Below, in pieces: positions 49,527 through 58,865 of a stretch of DNA of 64,000 bases. Position 1 is the first letter of the stretch. Each line of letters begins with the position of its first letter. The position numbers were made by a program, and so were the translations under genes. The notes below the pieces were generated by a model. It had not been told where the DNA came from. It ran no database searches and worked only from the letters and a program-made list of their open reading frames with translations. Source of the stretch: Rhizobium sp. BT04 (GTDB lineage Bacteria > Pseudomonadota > Alphaproteobacteria > Rhizobiales > Rhizobiaceae); the NCBI RefSeq assembly GCF_030053135.1, contig NZ_CP125652.1, positions 3,776,501 to 3,840,500 of the forward strand. The letters run 5' to 3'.

Positions 49527-50438
49527 TTGTCTTCGAAGAAAAAGCTGCGCAAGGGCATCTTGCTCGCCGGGGGCTCAGGCACTCGGCTCCATCCGGCAAC
49601 CCTCGCCATTTCGAAGCAGCTTCTTCCGGTTTTTGACAAGCCGATGATCTATTATCCCCTGTCGACGCTGATGCTTGCGGGAATCCAGGATATCTTGATC
49701 ATCTCAACGCCGCAGGACACGCCGCGTTTTGAACAACTGCTCGGTGACGGCGCCCAATGGGGATTGAACTTTCAATATGCCGTGCAGGCTGCACCAGAAG
49801 GAATTCCCCAGGCGTTCTCGATAGGCAGGGAATTCATCGGGCGAGAGTCAACCGCGCTCGTGCTCGGAGACAATATCTTTTACGGCAACCTTTTGACACA
49901 TGATCTATCCGCGGCGTCCGAAAGATCGGACGAAGCGACGATCTTCGCCTATAAGGTCCACGATCCCGAACGGTATGGGGTGGTGGAGTTTGACAGTGAG
50001 GGCAAAGTCCTCAGCCTGGAGGAAAAGCCAACCAAGCCCCGTTCTTCTTACGCTGTGACTGGTCTGTATTTCTACGATAATGACGTGATTGACATTGCTG
50101 CCGGTCTGAAACCTTCGCCGCGCGGTGAAACCGAAATCACCGATATCAATCGGCACTATTTATCGGCCGGCAGGCTGAATGTTGCCGTCCTGGGGAGAGG
50201 GCATGCCTGGCTCGATACGGGCACGCACGATTCTCTCCTGGAAGCCAGCCAGTTCATTGCCACCATCGAGCGGCGCCAGGGGCTGAAGATCGCTTGCCCC
50301 GAAGAAATCGCCTTTCATTTGGGATACATAGATGCCGAGCAATTGCTAAGGCTGGCAGCTCCACTTGAAAAGAGTTCTTACGGTCGATATCTCATCAGCT
50401 TGGTGAGGGAGCCGGCTCCGCATTTCCCAACCGGCTGA
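49527..50438 (+). CDS. rfbA: Glucose-1-phosphate thymidylyltransferase
   Basis: Makes dTDP-glucose from glucose-1-phosphate and dTTP. The 303-residue product has [20 protein letters not shown] at the N-terminus, [15 protein letters not shown], and the catalytic region [10 protein letters not shown] and [18 protein letters not shown] place the start at TTG 49527 because AGGAGG (49518-49522 region) lies 5 bp before it; the frame extends upstream but the extra 36 residues do not match the family. It opens the polysaccharide operon. rfbB, C and D are not in the window, so the dTDP-4-keto-6-deoxyglucose step must be encoded elsewhere. Confidence 0.92.
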   Translation: MSSKKKLRKGILLAGGSGTRLHPATLAISKQLLPVFDKPMIYYPLSTLMLAGIQDILIISTPQDTPRFEQLLGDGAQWGLNFQYAVQAAPEGIPQAFSIGREFIGRESTALVLGDNIFYGNLLTHDLSAASERSDEATIFAYKVHDPERYGVVEFDSEGKVLSLEEKPTKPRSSYAVTGLYFYDNDVIDIAAGLKPSPRGETEITDINRHYLSAGRLNVAVLGRGHAWLDTGTHDSLLEASQFIATIERRQGLKIACPEEIAFHLGYIDAEQLLRLAAPLEKSSYGRYLISLVREPAPHFPTG

Positions 50439-50462
50439 ATCGGCAAAACTGGAAAGCCAATC

Positions 50463-50837
50463 TTGTCTGCTTTTACCTTGCTTACGTTAAAGACGATGTC
50501 CGACGCACGGGGCGCGCTGACCGTCATGGACGGAATACTGCCATTTCCGGTCGTCCGGAGCTTCTGGATCTATGATGCCGACGGACATAAGCGCGGCGGC
50601 CATCGTCATCACAAAACTCGACAGGCATTGGTGGCGCTTTCGGGCGCCGTGGTGGTGTCGATGGATGACGGTGAGACCCGGGAAGAGATTACTCTGTCGT
50701 CACCGGACCAGTGCCTGCTGGTGGAACCGAAGGACTGGCATGACATGACCTTTGGCCCGGGTTCGATCCTGCTCGTTTTCGCCTCTCACGGATATGATAA
50801 GGGCGACTATATTCACACCCCCTATGAGCGGCTCTGA
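50463..50837 (+). CDS. fdtA: FdtA/QdtA-like dTDP-sugar 3,4-ketoisomerase
   Basis: Small cupin of the WxcM-like group, 124 residues. It converts dTDP-4-keto-6-deoxyglucose to a 3-keto isomer for amination. Signature elements are SDARGALTVMDG near residue 13, the His-rich HKRGGHRHHKTRQALVALSG and the C-terminal DYIHTPYERL. The likely start is a TTG at 50463 after GGAAAG; an in-frame ATG at 50496 would truncate the first strand. It directly precedes the aminotransferase that would use its product. FdtA versus QdtA specificity cannot be told. Confidence 0.85.
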   Translation: MSAFTLLTLKTMSDARGALTVMDGILPFPVVRSFWIYDADGHKRGGHRHHKTRQALVALSGAVVVSMDDGETREEITLSSPDQCLLVEPKDWHDMTFGPGSILLVFASHGYDKGDYIHTPYERL

Positions 50838-50838
50838 G

Positions 50839-51945
50839 ATGATTGAGTATGAAAGTCTTGCACAGGCCAATCGCGCGCTGATGGAAGAGTTGGAGGCGGT
50901 CGCTTCCCGTGTCATTCGTTCCGGGTGGTATGTGCTTGGGAATGAGGTCTCCTCATTCGAAGCCGAATTTGCCGAATTTGCGCAAAGCAAACATTGCATC
51001 AGCGTCGCCAACGGCCTGGATGCGCTAATCCTGTCGATCGAAGCGCTCGACCTGCCGAAAGGCAGTGAGATTATGGTGGCCTCCAATACCTATATAGCCA
51101 CGATCCTGGCAATTCTTCGCGCAGGCCACACGCCCGTTCTGGTGGAACCTGAACGCGAAACCTTCAACATAGATCCGGAGCGCCTTGCTGCAGCGCTCAC
51201 ACGCAATACGCAGGCAATTTGTGTGACGCATCTTTTCGGCAAAGCCTGCCGGATGACAGAGATCGCCGCGTTTGCGAGCGCGCATGGTCTGCAGGTGATC
51301 GAGGATTGCGCGCAGTCCCATGGTGCGCGTTATGATGGCAAGCTGACCGGCACCTTCGGGATCGCCGGCTGCTTCAGCTTCTATCCGACCAAGAATCTTG
51401 GGGCTCTGGGAGATGCGGGCGCGATTGTCACGGACGATGACGAGTTTGCCGATCGTCTCAGACACATGCGCAATTACGGCTCGAAGAAGAAATATGAGAA
51501 CGTTTATATCGGTTTGAATTCCAGGCTTGATGAGATCCAGGCGGCATTCCTGCGGGTCAAACTGCGTCACCTCGATCAGGTGACGGAACATAAGCGGGCA
51601 CTGGCCGATATCTATTTTGCCAATCTGCCCAAATGGCTTGCGCAGCCGCTTCGTCGACCTGCCGAGTATGACGTGTTTCATATCTTCGGGATCCGTCACC
51701 CGGCCCGTGACGATTTGCGTCAGTGGCTGCTCGAAAATGGGGTCAAGACCGAGATACATTATCCCATCGCGCCGCATAGGCAGAAGGCGATGCAAGGCAT
51801 TCTTTCCGGCGATTATCCCATTGCCGATGAGCTGCACGCCACCGAGCTGAGCCTGCCGATTTCGGCTGGGCATAGCAAGGATGAGATCGAGCGGGTCTGC
51901 AGCCTTCTTGCGGCGCTCCCGGAAAAGCTGAAGTTAGCGGCATGA
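50839..51945 (+). CDS. fdtB: FdtB-like dTDP-3-keto sugar aminotransferase
   Basis: PLP-dependent DegT/DnrJ/EryC1 aminotransferase of 368 residues. It begins IEYESLAQANRALMEEL, and the PLP-lysine is in FYPTKNLGALGDAG near residue 185. VIEDCAQSHGARYDG and EIHYPIAPHRQ complete the family pattern. The ATG at 50839 is 1 bp after the FdtA-like stop; ATG 50824 is possible but has no ribosome-binding site. Together with the ketoisomerase it should make a dTDP-3-amino-3,6-dideoxyhexose. The stop overlaps the exporter permease start by 4 bp. Confidence 0.87.
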   Translation: MIEYESLAQANRALMEELEAVASRVIRSGWYVLGNEVSSFEAEFAEFAQSKHCISVANGLDALILSIEALDLPKGSEIMVASNTYIATILAILRAGHTPVLVEPERETFNIDPERLAAALTRNTQAICVTHLFGKACRMTEIAAFASAHGLQVIEDCAQSHGARYDGKLTGTFGIAGCFSFYPTKNLGALGDAGAIVTDDDEFADRLRHMRNYGSKKKYENVYIGLNSRLDEIQAAFLRVKLRHLDQVTEHKRALADIYFANLPKWLAQPLRRPAEYDVFHIFGIRHPARDDLRQWLLENGVKTEIHYPIAPHRQKAMQGILSGDYPIADELHATELSLPISAGHSKDEIERVCSLLAALPEKLKLAA

Positions 51946-52820
51946 CAGAGCACCTGAAAGGATCGGCCTCGGCGCGTAAGGATGACGATTGGGATATCGT
52001 CATCAAGCCTTCGAAGGGCAATACGCCGAATCTCGGCCTGGTTTGGCAATATCGCGATCTCGTCTGGATGTTCTTCAAGCGGGATTTCACGACATTCTAC
52101 AAACAGACCATTCTCGGGCCTGTCTGGTACATCATCCAGCCGTCGCTGACGGCCATGACCTATTATGTCGTCTTCGGGAAAATCGCCAATCTTTCCACGG
52201 ATGGCCTTCCGCCCTTCCTGTTTTACATGTCGGGCACGATCATCTGGAGCTACTTTTCTGTCTGTTTGACCAACAACTCTGACGTCTTCTCGAAGAATGC
52301 CAATCTGTTCGGAAAGGTCTACTTTCCCAGACTTGTGGTGCCGTTATCCGTTGCGATGAGCGGCCTGGTCGCCTTTGCGATCCAGTTCCTGCTCTTGCTG
52401 ACGGTTTCCATCGGGATGAAAATTGCCAATCCCGACCTGGCCCTGAGCTATTGGTTCCTGTTTCTGACGCCGCTGGTGCTGCTCTACATTGCGGTGCTCG
52501 GCATTGGGGCTGGGCTTGTCGTTACCGCTCTGACGGTCCGTTTCCGGGATCTCGTCTACGCCGTCGGGTTCATGTCGCAACTATGGATGTATGGCACGCC
52601 GATCGTATATCCATTCAGCCAGATCCCGGAACGATATCATTGGTTCTATTACATCAATCCAATGACGACGCCGGTTGAAACCTTCCGCTGGGCGTTGTTC
52701 GACGCTCCCGCCTTGCCTGTCGGTCTTTATCTCGCCAATCTGGCGGTGACTGTCGCGATCACCTTATGCGGGCTGGCACTTTTTTCGCGAGCCGAAGCCA
52801 ACGCGATGGATACCGTCTGA
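51942..52820 (+). CDS. wzm: O-antigen/polysaccharide ABC exporter permease
   Basis: A 292-residue ABC-2 permease. A cytoplasmic N-terminus (QYRDLVWMFFKRDFTTFYKQ) precedes about six helices, including GPVWYIIQPSLTAMTYYVVF. The C-terminal region FMSQLWMYGTPIVYPF and YYINPMTTPVETFRWALF is characteristic of Wzm-type O-antigen exporters. It moves the completed lipid-linked chain across the inner membrane. It overlaps both neighbours (4 bp with fdtB, 1 bp with wzt). Confidence 0.92.
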   Translation: MTEHLKGSASARKDDDWDIVIKPSKGNTPNLGLVWQYRDLVWMFFKRDFTTFYKQTILGPVWYIIQPSLTAMTYYVVFGKIANLSTDGLPPFLFYMSGTIIWSYFSVCLTNNSDVFSKNANLFGKVYFPRLVVPLSVAMSGLVAFAIQFLLLLTVSIGMKIANPDLALSYWFLFLTPLVLLYIAVLGIGAGLVVTALTVRFRDLVYAVGFMSQLWMYGTPIVYPFSQIPERYHWFYYINPMTTPVETFRWALFDAPALPVGLYLANLAVTVAITLCGLALFSRAEANAMDTV

Positions 52821-54139
52821 TGAACGATATCGTTATTCGAGCGGAGCACGTCAGCAAGCTATATCGTCTTGGCGTGATAAATCACGGCACCCTCTATCGC
52901 GACCTTCAGAGCTGGTGGGCGAGGTGGCGCAACCTTCCGGATCCGAACGTTTCCGTATCCGACTTTACGTCCTACCGCGGCAAGCCATCACGGCTGAAGG
53001 GAGACATCTTCCATGCTCTGGACGATGTCTCTTTCGAGGTCGGGCACGGCGAGATCGTCGGAATTATCGGCAGGAACGGGGCGGGAAAATCCACGCTGCT
53101 GAAGGTGATGTCGCGGATCACCATGCCCAATTCGGGCTTCATAGGGATACGAGGCAGAATTGCGAGCCTGCTTGAGGTCGGCACCGGATTTCACCCTGAA
53201 CTCACCGGTCGGGAGAACGTCTATCTCAATGGCGCCATCCTCGGCATGAGTCGTTCAGAGGTCAGATCGAAATTCGATGAAATCGTCGAGTTTGCGGAGA
53301 TCGGCGAATTTATCGATACGCCGGTGAAGCGCTATTCGTCGGGCATGTATGTGCGTCTGGCCTTCTCCGTCGCGGCGCATCTCGAGCCGGAAATTCTCCT
53401 GGTCGATGAGGTATTGGCCGTCGGCGACGTCAACTTCCAGAACAAATGCATGGGGCGCATGCAGGAAGTCACGAAGGCTGGTCGAACGATTATCTTTGTC
53501 AGCCATAATATGACTGCGATCAGCAGCATCTGCCCGAAATCGATTCTGATGGCCGACGGCAAAGTCGCTGCGATGGGCGATACCGCAGATGTGATAAAAG
53601 CCTACCTCGACCGCCCGGAATTCGGGGGCGCGGCTGTCTACTCGGTCAATCCCGAGGACGTCGACGGAAAGGCAGTGATATGCCGTGTCGCGGTATTGAA
53701 CGAGAAGGACGAGGTTTCGGGAACGGTGGAACTGTCGAAGGGCTTCTCCGTCGAGGTCGAATACGAATTGAGGGAGCCGCTTTCCGGCCTCTCGGTCGGG
53801 ATGCAGATCAAGATGGAGGACGGCTACACCACGCTCGTCAGCCTTTCCGATCCCGAACTCGACGTCGGGCGCCTCGACGCCCGACCAGCCGGCTATTATC
53901 GAGCCCGCGTCAAATTTCCCGGATGTCTTCTCAACACGGGCACGTTCTACGTGCGGCTGGGGATATCGAGCCGATTCTCGATATATTCCGTCGCCGAGGG
54001 TATCCGCTTCGACGTGGAGGACAATGTGGGAATCATCCAGATGCTGGGTCAGCAACGGAAGCCGTCGATTTCGGCGATACAGTTGCCTTGGGAGGTTGAG
54101 AAGGTCTTCCTGCGCGATGCTGAGGGTGTTTTGAAATGA
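52820..54139 (+). CDS. wzt: O-antigen ABC exporter ATPase with C-terminal glycan-binding domain
   Basis: A 439-residue ATPase. Walker A is IIGRNGAGKSTLLKVM near residue 82, then GTGFHPELTGRENVYLNG, the signature YSSGMYVRLAFSVAAHL and Walker B ILLVDEVLAVGD. Residues from about 265 to 439 form an extra beta-rich domain like Wzt-C, which binds the modified end of the O-chain before export. Such a domain implies a terminal cap or modification. Methyltransferase-like or other cap genes should therefore be in this locus. The ATG overlaps the wzm stop by one base. Confidence 0.92.
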   Translation: MNDIVIRAEHVSKLYRLGVINHGTLYRDLQSWWARWRNLPDPNVSVSDFTSYRGKPSRLKGDIFHALDDVSFEVGHGEIVGIIGRNGAGKSTLLKVMSRITMPNSGFIGIRGRIASLLEVGTGFHPELTGRENVYLNGAILGMSRSEVRSKFDEIVEFAEIGEFIDTPVKRYSSGMYVRLAFSVAAHLEPEILLVDEVLAVGDVNFQNKCMGRMQEVTKAGRTIIFVSHNMTAISSICPKSILMADGKVAAMGDTADVIKAYLDRPEFGGAAVYSVNPEDVDGKAVICRVAVLNEKDEVSGTVELSKGFSVEVEYELREPLSGLSVGMQIKMEDGYTTLVSLSDPELDVGRLDARPAGYYRARVKFPGCLLNTGTFYVRLGISSRFSIYSVAEGIRFDVEDNVGIIQMLGQQRKPSISAIQLPWEVEKVFLRDAEGVLK

Positions 54140-55116
54140 AGAAAGCGCTTGTCACCGGGGCAGACGGGTTCATCGGCTCTCATCTTGTCGAGACACTGGT
54201 TAGATCGGGCGTCGAAGTTCGCGCGCTCTGCCAGTACAATTCGTTTTCCAGCTGGGGTTGGCTGGACCAATCCGAACATCGCGGCCAGTTCGAGGTGATC
54301 CTCGGAGACGTCCGCGATCCCTCGCAAATGCGCGCCGTCGCTAAAGGCGTGGATACGGTTTTCCATCTCGCCGCTCTGATCGCCATTCCCTACTCCTATC
54401 AGGCCCCATCAAGCTATATCGATACCAATGTGCACGGGACGCTGAACGTTCTTCAAGGTGCTCTCGACGCCGGTGTCGGAAGGGTGATCCAGACCTCGAC
54501 GAGCGAAGTCTACGGCACGGCGCGTTTTGTGCCCATCAGCGAAAGCCATCCCCTGCAGGCACAATCGCCCTATTCGGCTTCCAAAATCGGCGCCGATGCG
54601 ATCGCCTACAGCTATCATTCGAGCTTTGATCTGCCGGTGACGGTTGCCCGGCCATTCAACACGTTCGGGCCGAGACAATCGGCAAGGGCGGTTATTCCGA
54701 CCGTGATCTCGCAGCTTCTGAGCGGCCGAAGGACCCTGAAGCTTGGTGCGCTCTCTCCCACGCGGGATTTCAATTTCGTGCAGGATACGTGCGACGGCTT
54801 TCTGGCGCTCGCGGCCTGCGACCAAGCCGTCGGCCAGACCGTCAATATCGGCTCCGGCGGCGAGATATCGATCGGCGATACCGTTCAGCTCATCGCCGAC
54901 ATCATCGGTGTCGACATAGAGATCGAATGCGACGAACAGCGTTTGCGTCCTGCAAATAGCGAAGTGGAACGTTTGTGCTGCGACAACAGCCTGATCAAGT
55001 CTCTGACAGGATTTTCGCCGCGTTACAGCTTGGAAGATGGTCTGAAGGCAACGATCGACTGGCTGCGTCAGCCGCAGAATCTGGCGAGATACAAGGCGGA
55101 TATCTTCAATGTCTAG
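54136..55116 (+). CDS. NAD-dependent sugar 4,6-dehydratase, LegB-like
   Basis: Extended SDR of 326 residues. It has the NAD motif VTGADGFIGSHL, the catalytic TSTSEVYGTA and YSASK (Tyr-X3-Lys), and the distinctive YNSFSSWGWLD segment near residue 35. That segment marks the LegB/LLPSF_EDH_00030 group, known as GDP-GlcNAc 4,6-dehydratases of legionaminic acid pathways. ATGA overlap with wzt. It is the first gene of the second sugar branch and is followed by a nucleotidyltransferase that could supply its substrate. Substrate assignment is by family only. Confidence 0.82.
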   Translation: MKKALVTGADGFIGSHLVETLVRSGVEVRALCQYNSFSSWGWLDQSEHRGQFEVILGDVRDPSQMRAVAKGVDTVFHLAALIAIPYSYQAPSSYIDTNVHGTLNVLQGALDAGVGRVIQTSTSEVYGTARFVPISESHPLQAQSPYSASKIGADAIAYSYHSSFDLPVTVARPFNTFGPRQSARAVIPTVISQLLSGRRTLKLGALSPTRDFNFVQDTCDGFLALAACDQAVGQTVNIGSGGEISIGDTVQLIADIIGVDIEIECDEQRLRPANSEVERLCCDNSLIKSLTGFSPRYSLEDGLKATIDWLRQPQNLARYKADIFNV

Positions 55117-55822
55117 GCGCGCAGTCATTCTGGCGGGCGGAATGGGTACGCGGTTGCGGCCCTATACTGTCGTGCTTCCAAAGCCTCTGATGCCGATCGG
55201 CGACTATCCAATTCTTGAGGTGATCATTCGTCAGCTGATATCAGGCGGATTTCAGCATATAACACTTGCCGTCAACCACCAGGCCGAGCTGATCAAGGCT
55301 TTTTTCCAGGATGGCGACAAATGGGGCGTACGCATCGACTATTCGCTCGAGGACGAGCCTCTTGGCACCATGGGGCCGTTGCGGCTGATAAAGGATCTGC
55401 CGGAGAATTTCCTGGTGATGAACGGCGACATCCTGACGGATCTGAACTATGCCGATTTTCATGATGCTCATGTCCGCGACGGGAATATATTCACGATCTC
55501 GTCCAAGACGCGTCAGCATCGCATAGACTATGGCGTTCTAGACACCAGCGAGGCCGGGCTGCTGACCGGTTTTCGAGAGAAACCGACGGCCGAATACAAA
55601 GTCAGCATGGGCGTCTACATGGTGTCTTCGAGGGCCGTGGAGCACATACCACAAGGTGGCGCCTATGGCTTCGATCAGTTGATGCTTGATCTTCTTGCGG
55701 CCGGCAAGCCGGCCACGGTTCGAGATTTTGCAGGCTATTGGCTCGATATCGGACGGCCTGACGATTATGCCTTGGCGATCGAGCAGTTTGAATCCATGCA
55801 GTCCAGGTTCTTGAATGGTTGA
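55109..55822 (+). CDS. Sugar-1-phosphate nucleotidyltransferase
   Basis: A 237-residue NTP-transferase. RAVILAGGMGTRLRPYTVVLPKPLMPIG carries the pyrophosphorylase signature, then FLVMNGDILTDLNYADF and GFREKPTAEYKVSMGVY. It resembles mannose-/glucosamine-1-phosphate guanylyltransferases and the catalytic half of PtmE, but without PtmE's CBS domains. It overlaps the LegB-like gene by 8 bp and the next SDR by 8 bp. GDP-sugar production for LegB is the simplest reading. CTP or UTP use cannot be excluded. Confidence 0.85.
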   Translation: MSRRAVILAGGMGTRLRPYTVVLPKPLMPIGDYPILEVIIRQLISGGFQHITLAVNHQAELIKAFFQDGDKWGVRIDYSLEDEPLGTMGPLRLIKDLPENFLVMNGDILTDLNYADFHDAHVRDGNIFTISSKTRQHRIDYGVLDTSEAGLLTGFREKPTAEYKVSMGVYMVSSRAVEHIPQGGAYGFDQLMLDLLAAGKPATVRDFAGYWLDIGRPDDYALAIEQFESMQSRFLNG

Positions 55823-56660
55823 TGCCATCGTTACCGGTGCTGGCGGTTTTCTCGGGAGCCGTCTTGTCAGACGGCTCAAGGAGGCCGGTTTTGACGTGCT
55901 TGCGCTTGACCGAACACATGGAGATATAAGCGAAGAGCAGCTTTGGCAGGGGCTTCCCGCCGCGCGCACGCTGTTTCACCTTGCCGGCAGGACATTCGTT
56001 CCGGATAGCTGGACACAAGGCCCGAGCTTCACGGCCGCCAACGTCCTCGGAACGCAACATGCTTTGAACTGGTGCAAGCGACACAAGGCCAAACTCGTGT
56101 TCGCAAGCGCCTATGTTTACGGGGTGCCCAAGCGGCTGCCGATCCATGAAAGCGATCCGGTCAGGCCGAACAACCCCTACGCTCTTTCCAAACATCTTGC
56201 CGAACAGCTTTGTGAGTTCGCCGCCACGCACGAGCAGGTACCGGTGGTGGTATTGCGCCTCTTCAATATATACGGCTCAGGGCAGCGCCCCGAATTTCTG
56301 ATACCGACGCTTCTGAACCGGATACGGACGAAGCAGGAAATACAGGTCCTGGATCTCAGTCCCCGGCGTGACTATATCTTCGTTGACGATGTCCTGAGCG
56401 CCTTTGCCAAGGCCATGGACGTCGTGGAAGGCTACCATTGCATCAATATCGGCTCCGGAATGTCGTATTCGGTGCAGGAAATAATCGACATCTTGCAAGA
56501 AGCTGCCGGCACTGATCTACCTGTAGTGTCATCTTGCACAGTTCGGCGGAATGAAATACCTGACGTGAGGGCCGATATCACGCGGGCTCGCGCCGTTCTC
56601 GGATGGCGGCCGGAATGGGATCTGCCGGCCGGGATGCGCGCGATGATGAAGGAGTCGTAA
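55815..56660 (+). CDS. NAD-dependent epimerase/dehydratase
   Basis: Extended SDR of 281 residues with VTGAGGFLGSRLVRRLKE, a catalytic serine/tyrosine set (ASAYVYG and YALSKHLAEQL) and the cofactor-proximal RRDYIFVDDVL. It is shorter than UDP-sugar 4-epimerases, having lost part of the substrate loop region. It overlaps the nucleotidyltransferase by 8 bp and is followed 1 bp later by the radical SAM gene. Its reaction is not identifiable from sequence. It may epimerise or reduce the LegB product. Confidence 0.85.
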   Translation: MVDAIVTGAGGFLGSRLVRRLKEAGFDVLALDRTHGDISEEQLWQGLPAARTLFHLAGRTFVPDSWTQGPSFTAANVLGTQHALNWCKRHKAKLVFASAYVYGVPKRLPIHESDPVRPNNPYALSKHLAEQLCEFAATHEQVPVVVLRLFNIYGSGQRPEFLIPTLLNRIRTKQEIQVLDLSPRRDYIFVDDVLSAFAKAMDVVEGYHCINIGSGMSYSVQEIIDILQEAAGTDLPVVSSCTVRRNEIPDVRADITRARAVLGWRPEWDLPAGMRAMMKES

Positions 56661-56661
56661 A

Positions 56662-57732
56662 TTGAACGAACGTTACGTTCCGATCAACAAGGGCAACTAC
56701 TCGATGGACACGGACGAGCGCGAAGCCGCGTTCGACAGATTCCGTGGCGAAGGGTGGGAAGCCGAATACGCGGATTACCGTCGCAAGTGGTCGGAATATG
56801 CCTTGAACCAGCATGTTTCAGACTACCCGCTGCTGGTCGATCTCGAGCTGGCGTCGATCTGCAATCTGCGTTGCCCTATGTGCTATACGATCAGCGACGA
56901 GTTCAAGAAGAGCGTCAACACGACCCGGATGGACTGGGACCTCTATTGCCGCATCATCGATGAGATCGGTGGCAAGGTTCCTGCGATCCGTCTGTCGCTG
57001 CGCGGCGAGGCGACGCTGCACAAGCGCTTCGCCGACTGTGTGCGCTATGCCAAGGACCATGGGATCAAGGAAGTCTCGACCCTCACGCACGGCTTCAAAC
57101 TCAACAGAGACTATTTCGCCCAGCTCGTCGATGCCGGCATCGACTGGATCACCGTTTCGATCGACGGCACGGGTGAGACCTATGAGAAGATCCGCAAGCC
57201 GATCAAGTTCCAGGCCCTGCTCGACAAGATCAAGGACATCAAGAAGTACAAGGACGAGCGCGGTCTCCATCGTCCCGTCATCAAGGTCCAGGGCATCTGG
57301 CCGGCAATCCGGGAAAATCCGGATCTCTACTATGAAACCTTTGCGCCTCATGTGGATCTTGTCGCCTTCAATCCGCTGATTGATTATCTCGGAAACGATT
57401 CTGACGTTCAATATCTGGATAACTTTACCTGCCCTCAGCAATACCAGCGCCTCGTTATCGGCGCCGACGGGCTTGTGATGAAGTGCTCGAACGACGAGGA
57501 AAATCGCGAAGTCATTGGTGACGCGACGATGGAGACGGTACACCAGATTTGGCACGGCGAAAAAATGAATGCAGTCCGCGCCTTGCACAAAGAACCGCAG
57601 GGCTTCTTGAAAAGCGAAGTATGCCGCCGATGCTACCTGCCTCGCCTGACGGATGATGAGCCGACCGAAATCTGCGGCCGGAAAGTGATTGTCCGAAATT
57701 ACGTGGATCGGGCTCAGGAAATCGGAAAATAG
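56662..57732 (+). CDS. Radical SAM/SPASM enzyme in sugar locus
   Basis: A 356-residue radical SAM protein. CNLRCPMC at residues 67-74 ligates the [4Fe-4S] cluster that cleaves SAM. LSLRGEATLHKRF and TVSIDGTGETYEKIRKP are normal core elements. The last 110 residues contain five cysteines (TCPQQ, MKCSND, VCRRCYLPR, EICGRK), indicating a SPASM-type auxiliary cluster. The start is TTG 56662, eight bases after AAGGAG; ATG 56704 is possible. SPASM enzymes include sugar and peptide dehydrogenases (BtrN, anSME), so oxidation or rearrangement of the nucleotide sugar is a fair inference. Confidence 0.9.
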   Translation: MNERYVPINKGNYSMDTDEREAAFDRFRGEGWEAEYADYRRKWSEYALNQHVSDYPLLVDLELASICNLRCPMCYTISDEFKKSVNTTRMDWDLYCRIIDEIGGKVPAIRLSLRGEATLHKRFADCVRYAKDHGIKEVSTLTHGFKLNRDYFAQLVDAGIDWITVSIDGTGETYEKIRKPIKFQALLDKIKDIKKYKDERGLHRPVIKVQGIWPAIRENPDLYYETFAPHVDLVAFNPLIDYLGNDSDVQYLDNFTCPQQYQRLVIGADGLVMKCSNDEENREVIGDATMETVHQIWHGEKMNAVRALHKEPQGFLKSEVCRRCYLPRLTDDEPTEICGRKVIVRNYVDRAQEIGK

Positions 57733-57848
57733 AGAAGCAGCCGGGAGTTGTATACCGGTCGTGTGCGGGATGACATGGCACAGAGCTGGACTGAGCTGTG
57801 CTACCGCTATTGGAACGCCGGCTGTATAGTGAATTGCGGGAGTAGCAG

Positions 57849-58865
57849 ATGTTCCGGAACTACCGAGCTGACCGGTGTTATATTATCGCCGAAATCGGCG
57901 GGAATTTTACGACTTTTGATCAGGCAAGACGGCTGATCGACGAGGCAAAGGCGTCCGGCGTGGATGCTGTCAAGCTCCAGACTTATCGCGCAGAGACCCT
58001 GTCGAGCCGCAACGCCATGTTCGATATGGAAAACACCGGCGTTACCTCGCAATTCGAGCTTTTCCGTAAATATGAAATCGGTCACGAGCTTCACCAAGCG
58101 GTTTTCCGCTATGCCGAGGAACACGGGCTGGACTGGTTTTCGTCGCCCTCACACGAAACGGATGTCGATCTGCTGGAGAAGTGCGGGGTTGGTGCCCACA
58201 AGGTGGGCTCGGACGATGCGGTCAACATTCCCTTTCTCCGCTATCTGGCAAAAACGGGCAAGCCGATAATCCTGTCGACGGGGATGTCGACGCTCGACGA
58301 AGTTCGGGAATCCGTTGCCGCAATCAAGGAGGCAGGCAATCAGAAGCTCATTCTGCTGCACGCCATCACAAGCTATCCGACGCATCCGGAAAATGTGAAC
58401 CTGCGTGCAATGCAAACGATGATGGAGGCGTTTCCGGATCTCGACGTTGGCTATTCCGACCATACGTTGACGCCGGTTGCCAGCCTTTGTGCTGCCGCGA
58501 TGGGCGCACGGGTTATAGAGCGGCATTTCACCTACGATAAAGCCGCCGACGGTCCCGACCACATGCTCTCGGCCGATCCAGCAGAAATGAAATGGCTTGT
58601 GGATGCGATACGTGCGTTCGAGGTTATGAAAGGCAGTGGTCGCAAGGAACCAGCGGCAAGCGAGGCGACGACCAGGTTGAACAACCGCAAAAGCATCGTT
58701 GTCAGTCGACCGCTCAAAGCCGGTCATGTGATCTCCGCAGGCGACATCTCGGTCAAACGGCCGGGGACGGGAATCGAACCTAAACATCTCGAAACTCTTG
58801 CCGGGCGGCGACTGATCAAGGATCTGGACGGCGACGCGGTCCTCCAGTGGAGCGATCTGGCGTGA
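57849..58865 (+). CDS. N-acetylneuraminate synthase-like (NeuB/SpsE) nonulosonate synthase
   Basis: Condenses a six-carbon amino sugar with phosphoenolpyruvate to a nine-carbon nonulosonic acid. It has 338 residues. The TIM-barrel NeuB domain includes IIAEIGGNF, AVKLQTYRAETL, WFSSPSHETDVDLLE, IILSTGMSTLDEV and GYSDHT. A C-terminal SAF (antifreeze-like) domain lies at about 280-338 (KAGHVISAGDISVKRPGTG). GGGAG precedes the ATG. The 116 bp gap to the radical SAM gene is the only sizeable gap in the operon. The stop overlaps the spsF start. Confidence 0.92.
   Translation: MFRNYRADRCYIIAEIGGNFTTFDQARRLIDEAKASGVDAVKLQTYRAETLSSRNAMFDMENTGVTSQFELFRKYEIGHELHQAVFRYAEEHGLDWFSSPSHETDVDLLEKCGVGAHKVGSDDAVNIPFLRYLAKTGKPIILSTGMSTLDEVRESVAAIKEAGNQKLILLHAITSYPTHPENVNLRAMQTMMEAFPDLDVGYSDHTLTPVASLCAAAMGARVIERHFTYDKAADGPDHMLSADPAEMKWLVDAIRAFEVMKGSGRKEPAASEATTRLNNRKSIVVSRPLKAGHVISAGDISVKRPGTGIEPKHLETLAGRRLIKDLDGDAVLQWSDLA

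Noticed and set aside
57748..57936. 62-codon frame spanning the start of the NeuB-like gene
   Set aside because: Overlaps the NeuB-like coding sequence in another frame and has no plausible start signal.
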